Shown one piece after another: positions 7,988 through 15,858 of a DNA stretch of 51,462 nucleotides (position 1 is its first letter; each line of letters starts with the position of its first letter). The stretch comes from an uncultured Clostridia bacterium (GTDB lineage Bacteria > Bacillota > Clostridia > Oscillospirales > UBA644): NCBI GenBank assembly GCA_947305805.1, contig CAMZEM010000005.1:1-51462 (forward strand), read 5' to 3'. The position numbers were made by a program, and so were the translations under genes. The notes under the pieces are model-generated. The model had not been told where the DNA came from. It saw only the letters and a program-made list of their open reading frames with translations, and did no database searches.

Positions 7988-8362
7988 ATGGCTACAGAAA
8001 AATCCCTTAAAATCTTAGAAGATATCAAATCCCTTACCATTCTCGAACTTGCTGATCTCGTAAAGGCAATCGAGGAAGAGTTCGGCGTATCCGCAGCACC
8101 CGTTGCAGCAGTTGCAGCAGCTCCCGCAGAAGCAGCAGCTCCCGCAGCTCAGACTGAATTCAACGTAATGCTCATGGATGCAGGCGCAAGCAAAATGGCT
8201 GTTATCAAAGCAGTTAAAGAGATCACGGGTCTCGGTCTTAAGGAAGCTAAAGAGATCGTTGACGGCGCTCCCAAAGCTATCAAAGAAAAAGTTTCCGCAG
8301 ACGAAGCTGAAGCTCTCAAGAAGACTCTTGAAGACGCAGGCGCAACAGTCGAACTCAAATAA
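7988..8362 (+). CDS. rplL: 50S ribosomal protein L7/L12
   Basis: A 124-residue stalk protein: an N-terminal dimerisation helix, an Ala/Pro-rich hinge (residues ~37-55), and the C-terminal factor-binding domain ([20 protein letters not shown]). Several copies on L10 recruit translation GTPases. The RBS AGGAGGAAATTA is near-ideal. In many bacteria rpoB follows; here a SIS-domain gene follows after 43 bp with no visible terminator, so read-through is possible. Confidence 0.97.
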   Translation: MATEKSLKILEDIKSLTILELADLVKAIEEEFGVSAAPVAAVAAAPAEAAAPAAQTEFNVMLMDAGASKMAVIKAVKEITGLGLKEAKEIVDGAPKAIKEKVSADEAEALKKTLEDAGATVELK

Positions 8363-8405
8363 TCATCTCTTGACTGATATGGCTGTCGCCTGACGGAGGG
8401 GAAAA

Positions 8406-9143
8406 ATGTATTACGAAAAATATTTTTCAAAACTTGACGAAATCCTCCGTGAGATACAGAAAACACAGTCCGAAGCGATAGAAAAGTGCGCGGAAAAGAT
8501 GGTTGAAACAACGCTTTCCAAACACAGAATATACGCCGTGGGCTGCGGTCATGCGGGGCTGCTTGCAAAGGAGCTTTTTTACCGCTCCGGCGGCCTTGTT
8601 ACCGTAAATCCGATCTTTGCGCCCGGTCTTGAGCTGGACGTTACCCCGGTAACGCTCACTACCGATATCGAGCGGATAGAGGGATACGGAGCTACGGTGA
8701 TAGAACGCAAAAAACTGCAAAAGGGCGACTTTTTACTTATCCATTCCGTATCCGGCAGAAACGCGGTAAGCGTTGATATGGCTCTTGAAGCCGTAAAACG
8801 CGGCGTTTTCGTCGCATGCCTGACAAACGTGAAATATTCGCAGTCCGTTTCTTCACGCCATTCAAGCGGCAAACGGCTTTTTGAGGTGTGTTCGCTTGTT
8901 CTCGACAATTGCGGGGACATAGGCGACGCCGCCGTTTCGTTTGACGGTTTTGCGGAAAAATCGGGGCCCACGTCCACAGCCGCCGGCGCGGCAATACTTA
9001 ACGCCGTTATCGCCGAGGCAGTGGGAATATTCCTTGAAAAAGGCGTGGTTCCGCCCGTATTTATGAGCGCAAACCTCGACGGGGGAGACGAACACAACAG
9101 AAAGGTCCTTGAAGAATACGGAGACCTTATCACGTATATGTAG
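8406..9143 (+). CDS. SIS-domain protein, first of a tandem pair
   Basis: A 245-residue sugar-isomerase-fold protein resembling the uncharacterised COG4821/UPF0309 group. An N-terminal helical part (residues 1-40) is followed by a Rossmann-like SIS core: AVGCGHAG (phosphosugar-binding loop, residues ~44-51), LIHSVSGRNAVSVD, then HSSGKRLFE and LDNCGDIGDAA near the C-terminal half. Family members bind phosphorylated sugars; no reaction can be assigned. It lies 8 bp before a paralogue with the same motifs (SVSG, SGKRLFE, LDNC). A GGAGGGG RBS precedes the start. No sugar transporter or kinase gene is nearby to suggest a substrate. Confidence 0.75.
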   Translation: MYYEKYFSKLDEILREIQKTQSEAIEKCAEKMVETTLSKHRIYAVGCGHAGLLAKELFYRSGGLVTVNPIFAPGLELDVTPVTLTTDIERIEGYGATVIERKKLQKGDFLLIHSVSGRNAVSVDMALEAVKRGVFVACLTNVKYSQSVSSRHSSGKRLFEVCSLVLDNCGDIGDAAVSFDGFAEKSGPTSTAAGAAILNAVIAEAVGIFLEKGVVPPVFMSANLDGGDEHNRKVLEEYGDLITYM

Positions 9144-9151
9144 GAGATAAA

Positions 9152-9886
9152 ATGAGTCTTATAAACGAGTTTTACGAAGCGGTTGACGCTCTTCAGAAGA
9201 AAATCCGCGATACGCAGGAAAAAAGCATTTCCGCAGCGGCTGAAGCAATAGCGGACTGTATTTCTTCCGGCGGTCAGGTTCATATTTTCGACAGCGGACA
9301 TATAATCAACAACGAGCTTATTACCCGCGCGGGCGGATTTGCGTTTATTAAAAGATTCAACTATACGTTAAACGTTGAATCAAACAAACGCGCAAGAAAC
9401 ACCGAATCCGAAATAAAGCTCGACCCTCTTGCCGAGGCAAGGGTTGCGTTTGCGAAATCAAGCGTCAGAAAGGGCGACGTTTTTATTCTCGGCTCCGTTT
9501 CGGGCAAGAGCGCGCGTGTTGTTGATATTGCTCTCTGCGCAAAAGAGGCGGGCTGTACGCTTATTTCCGTAACGTCGGTTGAATATTCGTCTCAGCTTAA
9601 ATCCGACCATCCTTCGGGCAAAAGACTTTTCGAACTCGGCGACATAGTTCTTGACAACTGTGCGCCCGCAGGCGACGCGATGATAGAGGTAAAGGGAATT
9701 GAGCACAAATGCTTCCCCGCATCGGGACTTGCCGCGGCATATATGCTCTGGGCGGTCTGCGCCGACGCTGCCGAAAAGCTGCTTGCAAAAGGTATTTCGC
9801 CGTCTGTCTACAAGAGCGTAAACTTCCCGGGCGGACCCGAAGAGGTAAAACGCATAGACGAAAGGTATGCGGAACTGGGTTATTGA
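9152..9886 (+). CDS. SIS-domain protein, second of a tandem pair
   Basis: A 244-residue paralogue of the upstream gene, with the same order of motifs: FDSGHI in place of the first protein's GCGHAG loop, LGSVSGKSARVVDIAL, HPSGKRLFELGDIVLDNC and a hydrophobic C-terminal helix pair. The phosphosugar loop starts with Asp-Ser instead of Gly-Cys, and the middle segments differ strongly, so the two copies may have different ligands or form a heteromer. It is 8 bp from the upstream gene with an AGGAGAT site in the overlap region, so the pair is co-transcribed. Reaction and substrate are unknown. Confidence 0.75.
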   Translation: MSLINEFYEAVDALQKKIRDTQEKSISAAAEAIADCISSGGQVHIFDSGHIINNELITRAGGFAFIKRFNYTLNVESNKRARNTESEIKLDPLAEARVAFAKSSVRKGDVFILGSVSGKSARVVDIALCAKEAGCTLISVTSVEYSSQLKSDHPSGKRLFELGDIVLDNCAPAGDAMIEVKGIEHKCFPASGLAAAYMLWAVCADAAEKLLAKGISPSVYKSVNFPGGPEEVKRIDERYAELGY

Positions 9887-9934
9887 TTTTAAACAGTACT
9901 ATTTATTTGTCATTTCATACGGAGGTGTTAAGTC

Positions 9935-10120
9935 ATGGCAAAATGTGAATTTTGCGGTAAAGGCGTAGTTTTCGGAAACAAGGTCTCGCACTCTCACAGA
10001 CGCTCAAACAGAGCCTACAAACCGAACGTTCGCCGTGTTAAAGCCGTTGTGGAAGGAACCGTAAAGCATGTCTATGTTTGCACGTCCTGTCTGCGCTCCG
10101 GCAAGGTAAACCGCGCGTAA
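9935..10120 (+). CDS. rpmB: 50S ribosomal protein L28, zinc-binding type
   Basis: A 61-residue L28 with two Cys-x-x-Cys pairs (CEFC near residue 4 and CTSC near residue 51), the zinc-ribbon form, plus the conserved VSHSHRRSNRAYKPN core. It is a large-subunit protein. The RBS GGAGGTG lies 10 nt upstream of the ATG. A strong terminator follows. The last third of this gene plus the terminator is present again, decayed, 1.16 kb downstream (separate entries). Confidence 0.96.
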   Translation: MAKCEFCGKGVVFGNKVSHSHRRSNRAYKPNVRRVKAVVEGTVKHVYVCTSCLRSGKVNRA

Positions 10121-10133
10121 TTATTATACGAAT

Positions 10134-10178
10134 AAAACGCGAAGAATTAAGGCGGATCCCTTGGTTCTTCGCGTTTTT
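10134..10178 (+). terminator. Terminator of rpmB
   Basis: The arm AAAACGCGAAGAA (10134-10146) pairs with TTCTTCGCGTTTT (10165-10177), with a short GC-containing loop and a terminal T tract. It can work in both directions because an A tract precedes the stem. It is duplicated at 11302-11346. Confidence 0.88.
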
Positions 10179-10211
10179 GTCCTAAAAAACTCAGGAAAAG
10201 AGGCGACTGAA

Positions 10212-11123
10212 ATGAAATATATCGATCTTGGCACACTCGGCAAAATTAACGCTTCGGCAATAGCTCTCGGCTGCATGAGAATAAGCGGCAAAGAAAAAAA
10301 AGACGTTGAATCGCTTATTTCCGCGGCGCTTGAGTGCGGAATAAACTTTTTTGACCACGCCGATATTTACGGCGGAGGGCAAAGCGAGGAAATATTCGGC
10401 GAAGCTTTCTGCGGAAAAAGAGACGAAGTGATAATTCAGTCCAAATGCGGAATAAGAAAAGGATTTTTCGATTTTTCGAAAGAGCATATAATATCTTCCG
10501 CTGAGGGCAGTTTAAGACGGCTTAAAACGGACTATCTTGACGTGCTTCTGCTTCACAGACCCGATACGCTTATGGAGCCCGAAGAGGTCGCCGAGGCGTT
10601 TTGCGCGCTTGAAAAAAGCGGAAAAGTAAGATTTTTCGGCGTTTCAAACCAGAATCCCGCGCAGATGGCGCTGCTGCAAAAGTATATGCCGCAAAAAATC
10701 GTTGCAAATCAGCTTCAGTTTTCTCTTGCGCATACAGGAATGATCGACTGCGGACTTACAGTAAACATGAAGCACGATAATTCCGTAAACCGTGACGGCG
10801 GCGCGCTAGAATACTGCCGCTTAAACGGCATAACAATTCAGGCGTGGTCGCCCGTAATGTACGGATTTTTCGGCGGCGTTTTTATCGGAAGCCCGAAATA
10901 TCCCGAACTTAACCGCGAGCTTGAGCGCAGAGCAAACGAAAAAGGCGTTTCGCCGTCCGCCGTTGCAGTTGCATGGATTATGCGCCACCCCGCAAAGATA
11001 CAGACAATAATCGGCACCACAAATCCGTTCAGAGTTCGCGACTACGCAACCGCGGCGGACATAACGCTTACCCGCGAAGAGTGGTATTCGCTCTATAAGG
11101 CTGCGGGAAATATACTGCCGTAA
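10212..11123 (+). CDS. Aldo/keto reductase
   Basis: A 303-residue NAD(P)H-dependent oxidoreductase of the aldo/keto reductase superfamily, resembling the YdhF group. The start is the ATG at 10212 (AGGAAAAGAGG upstream). Visible family features are FFDHADIYGGGQSE (catalytic Asp and Tyr), QSKCG (catalytic Lys), LLLHRPD (His) and the C-terminal IIGTTNPFRV cofactor-binding stretch. The physiological substrate cannot be told. The gene is unusual in lying between two direct copies of the rpmB tail and terminator, so it forms a terminator-bounded unit. It has no strong promoter of its own in the 33 bp after the first terminator. Confidence 0.88.
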   Translation: MKYIDLGTLGKINASAIALGCMRISGKEKKDVESLISAALECGINFFDHADIYGGGQSEEIFGEAFCGKRDEVIIQSKCGIRKGFFDFSKEHIISSAEGSLRRLKTDYLDVLLLHRPDTLMEPEEVAEAFCALEKSGKVRFFGVSNQNPAQMALLQKYMPQKIVANQLQFSLAHTGMIDCGLTVNMKHDNSVNRDGGALEYCRLNGITIQAWSPVMYGFFGGVFIGSPKYPELNRELERRANEKGVSPSAVAVAWIMRHPAKIQTIIGTTNPFRVRDYATAADITLTREEWYSLYKAAGNILP

Positions 11124-11194
11124 AACAGGTTTTTCGAATAATTCCCCGTTTTAATTCAATGGGCAATATATATAAAATATGCTGAGAAGGCGAT

Positions 11195-11288
11195 CTTTCG
11201 CGCGTTAATGCCTTTGTGAAAAGAACAGTAAAGCATAGTCTGTGTCTGCACGCTTTTTCTGCGCTCCGGCAAGGTAAACCGCGCGTAA
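11195..11288 (+). pseudogene. Decayed 3' fragment of rpmB (L28)
   Basis: This stretch aligns with the last third of rpmB (about 10030-10120). The 3' part is identical over 63 bp across the coding end and the start of the terminator (11259-11321 against 10091-10153). One extra base after the TVKH-coding codons breaks the frame, and the second zinc Cys-x-x-Cys pair is damaged (CTLF instead of CTSC), so it cannot make a zinc-binding L28. There is no start codon or RBS in the right place. It is a non-functional duplicate tail. Confidence 0.85.
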
Positions 11289-11301
11289 TTATTATACGAA
11301 T

Positions 11302-11346
11302 AAAACGCGAAGAATTAAGGCAGTTACCTTGGTTCTTCGCGTTTTT
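11302..11346 (+). terminator. Second copy of the rpmB terminator
   Basis: The stem arms AAAACGCGAAGAA and TTCTTCGCGTTTT are kept perfectly, while the loop differs by a few bases from the copy at 10134-10178. Because no other terminator is seen after the aldo/keto reductase gene, this duplicate probably ends its transcript. Confidence 0.8.
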
Positions 11347-11540
11347 GTTTCTAAAATATTCAGGAATGGGTGTCAAACGGACTGTCCCGGTGTGCTTGTG
11401 ACTCAGAAAACCGACGTTCTTATGTGGCTTGAAGGGGTTGCGAAGGTGTTTAGTGAGACAGGCGATATAAACTATTTTATGGTTTTCAACAGTATTCCCG
11501 CCCTGTTTTATGATTTTTGTCAAAATCGGTATTTGTCGAT
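11347..11540. other. Intergenic stretch without recognisable gene
   Basis: The stretch lies between the duplicated terminator and the convergent lipoprotein gene. Homology with the region after the first rpmB terminator fades by about 11367. A short open frame crosses it but has no RBS and no recognisable similarity. Nothing else is supported here. Confidence 0.4.
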
Positions 11541-12587
11541 TTATTCGATAGAAACGCGCATAGTCTGTTCATAATAAGCCGGGTTTTGTTCACCTTCAAC
11601 GTCGGCATATTCCACGATAATTGCGTAATGAAGAACTGCGGTTCCGGCATCTTGAAGGAATATGTCATAAACACCTTCATCAATGCTTGTTTTTACTCTT
11701 ATTACACTGCTATCATTTTCATATGCCGCCTTTTTTTTCGTCACTTTGCCCTGAATCTCCTCTAAATTCACTCCGTGGGAGGCAAGATATTCCGCCTTAT
11801 TTATTACGTTTTTGTTTTCCGTATCGTAAAGGTAGGATGCCCAGCCGTAAAGAAATTCATAGCCTGAAGATCTCATAAAAACAGAGAGGATATTTTCATT
11901 AACAATACTGATGTCAACGCTGCATCCCGGCATTCCGTTAAGAGCAATATCCTCATTAGCTTTTAGCGCATCGTCTGCCTCGCTATTAATCAAAGGAATA
12001 GCATCGTGGATTTGCGGCCTACCATTTATTTTTTCTACGTATATTCCCCAATTACGCAATGCGCGCCACACAATAACCATATCCGTTTTTGCAAGAACGG
12101 AATAAAAAACGTCAAATTCCGGGTATAAAAGAGCTGTCCCTTCTTCAACAAAAACCTCGTTTACAAATCCCTCCGGAATATTAGCAAGAAAAGAGTAAAG
12201 ATTTTCCGCTTCTTTCGTGTTTTCGTTTACAACATCAAAAATCATCAATCCCCTCTTATAAAGCGGGGATTTTTCAATCCTGTAAACATTTCCGTTATTA
12301 ACGAAAAAAAGGTCTTTTTCATCTGCTGCTGAAACAATTTCTGCGAACCATGCGTTTTTTGAAACGGCAGACATAAGCTCGGAGGGATATTTAACTTCCG
12401 TTTTAATATACATTCTTTCTTCGAAAATCAGCGTGTCAGTCTCTTTTGTGCCTTCTTCATCTCCACTGACGACATTATCCGACGTTGGATCATTTTCGTT
12501 ATTGTCGGCAATATCGCATGCGGCAATAAGAAGGGAAAGGATAACGGTAATACCAAGGAAGATAAGTACGGTTTTCAAATGTTTCAT
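11541..12587 (-). CDS. Lipoprotein of unknown function (348 aa)
   Basis: I chose the ATG at 12587; a TTG 24 bp earlier is possible. A basic start, a hydrophobic helix and the lipobox L-I-A-A-C at about residues 20-24 predict a lipid-anchored extracellular protein. An Asp/Asn/Glu/Thr-rich linker (residues ~25-50) follows, then a region with no recognisable catalytic motif. Related only in general design to the lipoprotein at 831-2225. It starts 17 bp after the stop of a truncated C39-like peptidase on the same strand, so the two may be remains of one operon. The third-position composition looks less GC-rich than in neighbouring core genes, hinting at an accessory origin. Confidence 0.65.
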   Translation of the reverse strand: MKHLKTVLIFLGITVILSLLIAACDIADNNENDPTSDNVVSGDEEGTKETDTLIFEERMYIKTEVKYPSELMSAVSKNAWFAEIVSAADEKDLFFVNNGNVYRIEKSPLYKRGLMIFDVVNENTKEAENLYSFLANIPEGFVNEVFVEEGTALLYPEFDVFYSVLAKTDMVIVWRALRNWGIYVEKINGRPQIHDAIPLINSEADDALKANEDIALNGMPGCSVDISIVNENILSVFMRSSGYEFLYGWASYLYDTENKNVINKAEYLASHGVNLEEIQGKVTKKKAAYENDSSVIRVKTSIDEGVYDIFLQDAGTAVLHYAIIVEYADVEGEQNPAYYEQTMRVSIE

Positions 12588-12603
12588 AACTGTAATACCT
12601 ACA

Positions 12604-12969
12604 TTATCCAAAATAGTATATTTTTGTTATATCACTGAATGTATACGAAGACGAGATCGATGACCATGGTATGTTGTCGCCATATACTGCTGAAGTAGCG
12701 GCAGGATCACAGATAACAAATCGATCGTTTGGATCGCTGTAGCTACTCCCTCTGTCTCCCGTTATAACTATATAGTGAGACCCTCCGTTTAATACAGCAA
12801 TCAAGCCTGATTCGGCATTAGAAAGAGCGGCGGCGATTTTTGTTGCGGTAAGTGGATTTGATGTTCCGAAGGACTCCTCGGTTATGTCATCACTATAAGT
12901 ATAACCAAAAGCATTAACGATAGTTGTGCGATAACAATACACCGGTGTTGAGCCTGTAAATGAGGTATA
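12604..12969 (-). pseudogene. Truncated C39-like cysteine peptidase, C-terminal fragment
   Basis: The open frame covers about 120 residues and begins right after an in-frame stop (TAA at 12972-12970), with no good start or RBS; a GTG at 12942 is the only candidate. The sequence LIAVLNGGSHYIVITG followed by NDRFVICDPA is the His- and Asp-containing second half of a papain-like C39-type peptidase domain. The N-terminal half with the catalytic Cys and the export signal is missing, and no frame upstream restores it. It is therefore a remnant, or at best a fragment expressed without activity. It precedes the lipoprotein gene at 11541-12587. Confidence 0.6.
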
Positions 12970-13044
12970 TTAACACTCTTTTTTTCAATATACATGCGGT
13001 ACCGTTTTTACACAAGCGGATTGCTTAAAAGACCGGAGTGTTAA
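12970..13044. repeat. 9-bp inverted repeat at the peptidase truncation point
   Basis: TTAACACTC (12970-12978) and GAGTGTTAA (13036-13044) are perfect inverted copies 57 bp apart. The left arm contains the stop that ends the open frame of the peptidase fragment, and the right arm lies 26 bp from the 3' end of leuS. It could be the footprint of a deletion or a lost element. The arms are too far apart and lack a T tract, so it is not a normal terminator. The rest of 12943-13070 holds no gene. Confidence 0.4.
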
Positions 13045-13070
13045 CGCCAGATTTCCTTATATTTCGCGTT

Positions 13071-15476
13071 TTATTTTATAACGATATTCACCGTTCTTCC
13101 CGGAACGAAAATCTCTTTGACTACGGTGTGTCCGTCAAGGTAGGATTTTATCTTTGCGTCTTCTTTTGCCGCCGCAAGAGCGGTGTCCTTATCCGCATCG
13201 GCGGGGATCATTACGGTTCCGCGCAGTTTTCCGTTTATCTGAACGGGAATTTCAACGGTGTCGGCAACTGTTTTTGCCTCGTCGTAATCGATCCATTTGC
13301 CGTTTGCAAGCATTCCCTCGCCGCCGAGCGTTTCCCACAGTTCTTCGGAAATATGCGGGGCAAACGGTGAAAGCAGGGTGATAATCGCCTTCATTTCGGT
13401 GCGGTTTATCTGTTTTGCGTCGTATATTTCGTTTAAAAGAGTCATCAGAGCGGCGATTGCGGTGTTAAACTTCATCGCCTCTATATCTTCGGAGACCTTT
13501 TTAATCGTTTTGTGGAAAGACATTTCGAGCTTGGGCGAAAATTCGTCGCCGTCCGAAAGCATGGATGTCAGTCCGTAAATTCTGTCAAGAAATCTCTTGC
13601 AGCCTTTAACGCCGTTTTCGGACCACGGAGCGGTGGAGGCATAGTCGCCCATGAAAAGAACGTAAACGCGCAATACGTCTGCGCCGTATTCGTCAACAAC
13701 GTCGTTCGGATCTACAACGTTGCCCTTGGATTTAGACATCTTTTCGCCGTCCGGACCGAGAATAAGGCCCTGAGCCGTGCGTTTTGCATACGGTTCCGCA
13801 GTGGGAACAACGCCGATATCGTAAAGGAAGCGGTGCCAGAAGCGGGAGTAAATCATATGGCGGGTAACGTGTTCCATGCCGCCGTTATACCAGTCAACGG
13901 GCATCCAGTATTTAAGCGCTTCTTCGGAAGCGAGAGCGTTTTCGTTGTGAGGATCGCAGTAACGCAGAAAATACCACGAAGAGCCCGCCCACTGCGGCAT
14001 TGTATCTGTTTCTCTCTTTGCGTCGCCGCCGCATTTCGGGCATTTGCAGTTTACAAACGAATCTATCGAGGCAAGCGGGCTTTCGCCGCCTACGCCCGGC
14101 GCAAAATCTTTAACCTCCGGCAGTCTGAGCGGCAGTTCTTCGTAGGGAACTCCGACCATTCCGCAGTGCGGACAGTGAATAATCGGTATCGGCTCGCCCC
14201 AGTATCTCTGTCTGTTAAACGCCCAGTCTTTCATTTTATACTGAACGCCTTTTTCGCCCAGACCTTTTTCGCCGAGATATTCAAGCATTTTCGCGATTGC
14301 TTCCTTTTTGGTTGTAATGCCGTTGAGGAAGCCGGAGTTTACCATTTCGCCGTCGCCCGTATACGCGCCGACGGAAATATCGCCGCCTTTTATTACTTCG
14401 ATTATCTCAATGCCGAATTTCTTTGCAAAATCGTAGTCCCTTTCGTCATGCGCGGGAACAGCCATTATAGCGCCCGTGCCGTAGCCCATCATTACGTAGT
14501 CGGAAATATATACGGGTATGTTTTTGCCCGTTGCGGGGTTTACCGCTTCAAGTCCGTCAAGCAAAACGCCCGTTTTGTCCTTGACGAGCTGCGTACGCTC
14601 AAATTCCGTCTTTTTTGCGCACTCCGCGCGGTATTCTTCAACCGCAGAGATATTTTTTATCATATCGCGGTGTTTGTCTATAAGCGGATGTTCGGGAGCT
14701 ATTACCATAAACGTTGCGCCGAACATCGTGTCGCAGCGCGTTGTGTATATTCTTATAATATCGTCCGTGCCTGCAAGAGCGAAGTTGACAAACGCGCCCT
14801 CGGAACGGCCTATCCAGTTTTCCTGCTGCAGTCTGATATACGGCAGATAGTCCACCGAATCAAGGCCCGTGAGCAGTTTATCGGCGTATTCGGTTATACG
14901 CAGATACCATACGTCTTTCGATTTCTGCACAACGTCGCTGTGGCAGATATCGCATTTGCCGCCCTGCGAATCTTCGTTTGAAAGCACGACTTTACAGCTC
15001 GGACAGTAGTTTACGAGCGTTTTTGCCCTGAAAACGAGACCGTTGTCAAACATTTTGCGGAAAATCCACTGCGTCCACTTGTAATAGTCTTCGTCCGTGG
15101 TGTCTACAACCCTCGACCAGTCGAAAGAAAAGCCGACTCTTTTGAGCTGAGACGTAAATTTTGTTATGTTGCGGTCCGTAACCTCGCGCGGATGTATACC
15201 CGTTTTTATCGCGTAGTTTTCCGTGGGCAGACCGAAAGCGTCGAATCCGATCGGGAAAAGGACGTTATAGCCCTGCATGCGGCGTTTTCTCGAAATAACT
15301 TCAAGACCGGAATACGCCTTTATATGTCCAACATGCATTCCCGCGCCGGACGGGTAGGGAAATTCTATAAGCGCGTAGAATTTAGGCAGCGAAAAATCGT
15401 TTTTCGCCTCGAAAACGTGCGCGTCATCCCATTTTTTTTGCCATTTTTTCTCTATGGCGGAAAAATCGTATCCCAT
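13071..15476 (-). CDS. leuS: Leucyl-tRNA synthetase
   Basis: An 801-residue class I synthetase that charges tRNA-Leu. The start is the ATG at 15476, one base after the rsfS stop, giving the typical MGYDFSAIEKKWQ beginning. The HIGH motif appears as HVGH (residues 48-51), two Cys-containing zinc segments are visible (CPSC...CDIC and CPHC...CKCPKC), the CP1 editing domain contains the GTGAIMAVPAHDERDYDFA stretch, and KMSKSKGN marks the catalytic loop. A tRNA-binding C-terminal part follows. It is the last gene of the purL-leuS minus-strand operon. Confidence 0.97.
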   Translation of the reverse strand: MGYDFSAIEKKWQKKWDDAHVFEAKNDFSLPKFYALIEFPYPSGAGMHVGHIKAYSGLEVISRKRRMQGYNVLFPIGFDAFGLPTENYAIKTGIHPREVTDRNITKFTSQLKRVGFSFDWSRVVDTTDEDYYKWTQWIFRKMFDNGLVFRAKTLVNYCPSCKVVLSNEDSQGGKCDICHSDVVQKSKDVWYLRITEYADKLLTGLDSVDYLPYIRLQQENWIGRSEGAFVNFALAGTDDIIRIYTTRCDTMFGATFMVIAPEHPLIDKHRDMIKNISAVEEYRAECAKKTEFERTQLVKDKTGVLLDGLEAVNPATGKNIPVYISDYVMMGYGTGAIMAVPAHDERDYDFAKKFGIEIIEVIKGGDISVGAYTGDGEMVNSGFLNGITTKKEAIAKMLEYLGEKGLGEKGVQYKMKDWAFNRQRYWGEPIPIIHCPHCGMVGVPYEELPLRLPEVKDFAPGVGGESPLASIDSFVNCKCPKCGGDAKRETDTMPQWAGSSWYFLRYCDPHNENALASEEALKYWMPVDWYNGGMEHVTRHMIYSRFWHRFLYDIGVVPTAEPYAKRTAQGLILGPDGEKMSKSKGNVVDPNDVVDEYGADVLRVYVLFMGDYASTAPWSENGVKGCKRFLDRIYGLTSMLSDGDEFSPKLEMSFHKTIKKVSEDIEAMKFNTAIAALMTLLNEIYDAKQINRTEMKAIITLLSPFAPHISEELWETLGGEGMLANGKWIDYDEAKTVADTVEIPVQINGKLRGTVMIPADADKDTALAAAKEDAKIKSYLDGHTVVKEIFVPGRTVNIVIK

Positions 15477-15477
15477 T

Positions 15478-15843
15478 TTATTCAGCGTCCTTTTCTTCAA
15501 GGTAGTTTTTTACGTCCATTTCCGTTCCGTCTTTCCAGAAACGCTCAAGATCGTAAAATTTGCGCGCGTCCTTTGTGTAAACGTGAACGATTACGTCGTA
15601 GTAGTCAAGCAAAATCCAGCCGCCCTCGGGCTTTCCCTCGCGGTGACCGAGCCTGTAGCCGTTTTGCGCCATTTTAAACTCACATTCGTCCGCAAGAGTG
15701 CGTACCTGCGTTGTGGACGTGCCGTTGCAGATGACGAAATACGACGTAAGAGTTGTGATTTCGTCTATTTTTATTACTTTTATATCCTGCGCGCCCTTTG
15801 AATCGAGAGCGTTTACTGCCTTTTTAACCATCTGTTCAATCAT
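15478..15843 (-). CDS. rsfS: Ribosomal silencing factor RsfS
   Basis: A 121-residue DUF143/Iojap-family protein. It shows the typical start (LDSKGAQDIKVIKIDEITTLTSYFVIC), the GTSTTQVRTLAD helix and the conserved EGKPEGGWILLDYYDVIVHVF-type core (DVIVHVYT). RsfS binds L14 and blocks subunit joining when nutrients are scarce. Its position after nadD-yqeK and before leuS matches the order common in Clostridia. The spacing to the upstream gene is 15 bp, and its stop is one base from the leuS start. Confidence 0.95.
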   Translation of the reverse strand: MIEQMVKKAVNALDSKGAQDIKVIKIDEITTLTSYFVICNGTSTTQVRTLADECEFKMAQNGYRLGHREGKPEGGWILLDYYDVIVHVYTKDARKFYDLERFWKDGTEMDVKNYLEEKDAE

Positions 15844-15858
15844 TTTCTTTTCCCTTCT

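Noticed and set aside
10134..11346. Insertion sequence around the aldo/keto reductase gene
   Set aside because: The flanking copies are direct, coding-derived repeats of rpmB and its terminator, and there is no transposase; a duplication explains them better.
11216..11401. 61-codon open frame over the second rpmB copy
   Set aside because: It runs in the wrong frame of a decayed rpmB duplicate and through a terminator; no RBS.
13512..14981. Open frame of 489 codons opposite leuS
   Set aside because: It lies wholly antisense to a clearly conserved leuS, has Arg/Phe/Val-rich nonsense composition and no RBS; it is a by-product of GC-rich third positions.
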